DNA of 24,442 nt from Gallionella sp. (GTDB lineage: Bacteria; Pseudomonadota; Gammaproteobacteria; Burkholderiales; Gallionellaceae), in NCBI GenBank assembly GCA_023229845.1, contig JALNYK010000039.1:1-24442 (forward strand), read 5' to 3'. The position numbers and the translations under genes are program-made. The notes beneath the pieces are model-generated. The model ran no database searches and was not told the origin of the DNA. It saw only the letters and a program-made list of their open reading frames with translations. Positions 22,416 to 24,442 of this stretch are shown here, one piece after another (the stretch's first letter is position 1; each line of letters begins with the position of its first letter).

Positions 22416-24329
22416 TTAAACCGTGCTGCCCGATTTCATCTCAGGTTCGAGTCGCTGCAATAATGCTTCCAGCGACATCTGTCCAAGATCTTCACCACTA
22501 CGGGTACGCACGGCCACCAATCTTCCAGCCATCTCCTTATCGCCGACGATCAGCTGATAAGGTAATTTCTGTAAGCTATGTTCACGTATTTTATAGGTAA
22601 TCTTCTCGTTGCGCAAATCCAGTTGCACGCGCAAGCCGGCATCGCGCAATATCTGCGCGACTTCCACCGCATATTCTTCCTGCGCCTGCGAGATATTCAT
22701 CAGCACTACCTGCATTGGCGACAGCCACAACGGGAACGCGCCTGCATGGTGCTCGATCAGGATGCCGATGAAACGCTCCATCGAACCAAGGATCGCGCGA
22801 TGCAGCATCACCGGCGGCTTACGGCTATTGTCCTCGTCGACAAACTCCGCATCCAGACGCACCGGCAAATTGAAATCCAGCTGTATTGTGCCGCACTGCC
22901 ACAGGCGACCGAGACTGTCCTTCAGCGTGAACTCGACCTTGGGGCCGTAGAACGCGCCCTCGCCTGGCTGAAGATCGTAGGTCAGCGCATTCTGCTGCAA
23001 AGCAGCAGCCAGACCGGCCTCGGCCTTGTCCCAGGTCTCATCGGAACCGACGCGCTTCTCCGGACGGGTGGATAGCTTGACCAACACTTCATTGAAGCCG
23101 AAGTCGCGATACACCTCGTTCAGCATCACGATAAAATTCGACACCTCGGACTGCACCTGCTCTTCGGTACAGAAGATGTGCGCATCGTCCTGCGTGAAAC
23201 CGCGCACGCGCATCAGACCATGCAGGGAGCCCGAAGTCTCGTTGCGATGACAGGAACCGAACTCCGCCAGACGCAACGGCAGGTCGCGATAGCTATGCAG
23301 CCCGTGATTGAAAATCTGCACATGCCCCGGACAGTTCATCGGTTTCACCGCGTAGTCGCGATTCTCCGACGATGTCGTGAACATATTATCGTGATAATTT
23401 TCCCAGTGGCCAGACTTCTCCCACAGCGTGCGATCCATGATCGTCGGCGTGCGCACTTCCTGATAGCCGTGGCTGCGGAACTTGCGGCGCATGTATTGCT
23501 CGACTTCCTGCCACAGTGTCCAACCCTTGGGATGCCAGAACACCATACCGGGCGAAGAGTCCTGCATATGAAACAGTTCCAGCTGCTTGCCCAGCTTGCG
23601 ATGATCGCGCTTCTCGGCTTCTTCCAGCTGGTGCAAATAGGCTTCGAGCTCTTCCTTCTTCGCCCAGGCCGTGCCGTAGATGCGCTGCAGCATTTCGTTC
23701 TTGGAATCGCCGCGCCAGTAGGCGCCAGCCACCTTCATCAGCTTGAACGCCTTCAGCTTGCCAGTGGACGGCACATGCGGACCACGACACAGGTCGGTGA
23801 ACTCGCCTTCGCTATACAACGACACATCTTGGTCTGCGGGAATAGACTCAATGATTTCGGCCTTGTATTGCTCGCCGATACGCTTGAAATAACTGACCGC
23901 CTCATCGCGCGGCAACACGCGTCGCGCCACAGGCAGATCCAGCTTGGCGATCTCGCCCATGCGCTTCTCGATCGCCGCCAGATCTTCCGGCGTGAACGGG
24001 CGCTTGTAGGAAAAATCGTAAAAGAAACCGTTTTCAATGACCGGGCCGATGGTCACCTGAGCATCTGGGAACAATTCCTTCACCGCATGCGCCAGCAAGT
24101 GTGCGGTCGAATGGCGAATAATCTCGACGCCATCGACATCCTTGTCGGTGATGATAGCCAGCGCAGCATCCTGTTCGATCAGATGCGAGGTATCCACCAC
24201 CTTGCCGTCCACCTTGCCCGCCAGTGCGGCACGGGCAAGACCTGCGCCTATGCTCATCGCGACATCGGCTACAGTAACGGATTGATCAAAGCTGCGCTGC
24301 GAACCATCCGGCAAAGTGATGACTGGCAT
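22416..24329 (-). CDS. thrS: Threonyl-tRNA synthetase
   Basis: The 637-residue enzyme (E. coli 642) charges tRNA-Thr. It begins MPVITLPDGSQRSFDQ, the TGS domain. An editing domain (HSTAHLLAHAVKELFPDAQ) follows, then the class II core with the zinc ligands in MNCPGHVQIF and DDAHIF, and an anticodon-binding C-terminus. AGGAAG lies seven bases before the ATG at 24329; the frame extends upstream into the tRNA and is not used. It heads the thrS-infC-rpmI-rplT run. Confidence 0.97.
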   Translation of the reverse strand: MPVITLPDGSQRSFDQSVTVADVAMSIGAGLARAALAGKVDGKVVDTSHLIEQDAALAIITDKDVDGVEIIRHSTAHLLAHAVKELFPDAQVTIGPVIENGFFYDFSYKRPFTPEDLAAIEKRMGEIAKLDLPVARRVLPRDEAVSYFKRIGEQYKAEIIESIPADQDVSLYSEGEFTDLCRGPHVPSTGKLKAFKLMKVAGAYWRGDSKNEMLQRIYGTAWAKKEELEAYLHQLEEAEKRDHRKLGKQLELFHMQDSSPGMVFWHPKGWTLWQEVEQYMRRKFRSHGYQEVRTPTIMDRTLWEKSGHWENYHDNMFTTSSENRDYAVKPMNCPGHVQIFNHGLHSYRDLPLRLAEFGSCHRNETSGSLHGLMRVRGFTQDDAHIFCTEEQVQSEVSNFIVMLNEVYRDFGFNEVLVKLSTRPEKRVGSDETWDKAEAGLAAALQQNALTYDLQPGEGAFYGPKVEFTLKDSLGRLWQCGTIQLDFNLPVRLDAEFVDEDNSRKPPVMLHRAILGSMERFIGILIEHHAGAFPLWLSPMQVVLMNISQAQEEYAVEVAQILRDAGLRVQLDLRNEKITYKIREHSLQKLPYQLIVGDKEMAGRLVAVRTRSGEDLGQMSLEALLQRLEPEMKSGSTV

Positions 24330-24352
24330 GTTTTTGCTTCCTGAAAATACAA

Positions 24353-24371
24353 AGTGCGGCATTGCCGCACT
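24353..24371 (-). terminator. Stem-loop between tRNA-Val and thrS
   Basis: AGTGCGGCA and TGCCGCACT form a perfect 9-bp inverted repeat with a one-base centre. On the minus strand it is followed by TTGTATTTTC. It lies 8 bp after the tRNA-Val 3' end and is a likely, though imperfect, terminator or processing element. Confidence 0.6.
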
Positions 24372-24379
24372 CGAAGTGT

Positions 24380-24442
24380 TGGTAGGCACGATTGGACTCG
24401 AACCAACGACCCCTACCATGTCAAGGTAGTGCTCTAACCAGC
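24380..24442 (-). tRNA. tRNA-Val (anticodon GAC), partial
   Basis: The 63 nt present include encoded CCA, the T arm (GGTTCGAGTCC) and the anticodon arm CTACC-TTGACAT-GGTAG, giving anticodon GAC. The 5' end of the tRNA lies beyond the window. Confidence 0.92.

Noticed and set aside
23178..24344. Plus-strand open frame of 388 codons
   Set aside because: It is antisense to thrS, which is unmistakable.

Overview
The window looks like a chromosomal segment of a GC-rich betaproteobacterium. Its housekeeping gene order fits that group: thrS-infC-rpmI-rplT, then pheS-pheT-ihfA-merR-tRNA-Pro, plus a surE-pcm-nlpD cluster. A Nitrosomonadales/Gallionella-like origin is my impression only; the sequence gives no 16S or other decisive marker.

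Left part (1-5217). A partial YecA/UPF0149 gene runs off the left edge. A 69-residue orphan with a strong ribosome binding site follows. Then comes a minus-strand cluster surE>pcm>nlpD>radical SAM. The first three genes are joined by 4-base ATGA overlaps, and the position after nlpD, often held by rpoS, is held here by a radical SAM protein. Next are an NTF2-like gene and a secreted cysteine hydrolase (isochorismatase family), which form a two-gene minus-strand operon.

Accessory island (about 5320-8150). A visibly AT-richer stretch carries one large gene of 795 codons. It encodes a DUF4238-type N-terminal half, a central SEC-C zinc motif and an unassigned C-terminal half. No integrase or transposase accompanies it.

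Regulator-rich part (8153-16490). A GNAT acetyltransferase and an EamA exporter diverge from a MocR-type (GntR plus aminotransferase) regulator whose leader carries a direct repeat. A REP-like inverted pair separates that regulator from a GlxA-type (DJ-1/PfpI plus AraC) regulator. A TetR gene heads a CMD/AhpD-like, nitroreductase and ABM monooxygenase operon, with TACCG/CGGTA palindromes at tetR and at the operon start. A MerR/TipAS-like regulator with an apparently duplicated effector domain, and a YiiD_C-type thioesterase, complete the region.

Right part (16880-24442). tRNA-Pro(GGG), a MerR-type gene, ihfA, pheT, pheS, rplT, rpmI, infC and thrS are all on the minus strand, and a partial tRNA-Val(GAC) lies at the right edge. 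infC appears to start at an ATA codon.

The most noteworthy signal is a 42-bp bipartite dyad with identical spacing. It occurs just before the GlxA-type regulator gene and again, 6.2 kb away, in front of the NTF2/cysteine-hydrolase operon. This suggests one regulon that is now separated by the AT-rich island and the intervening genes.
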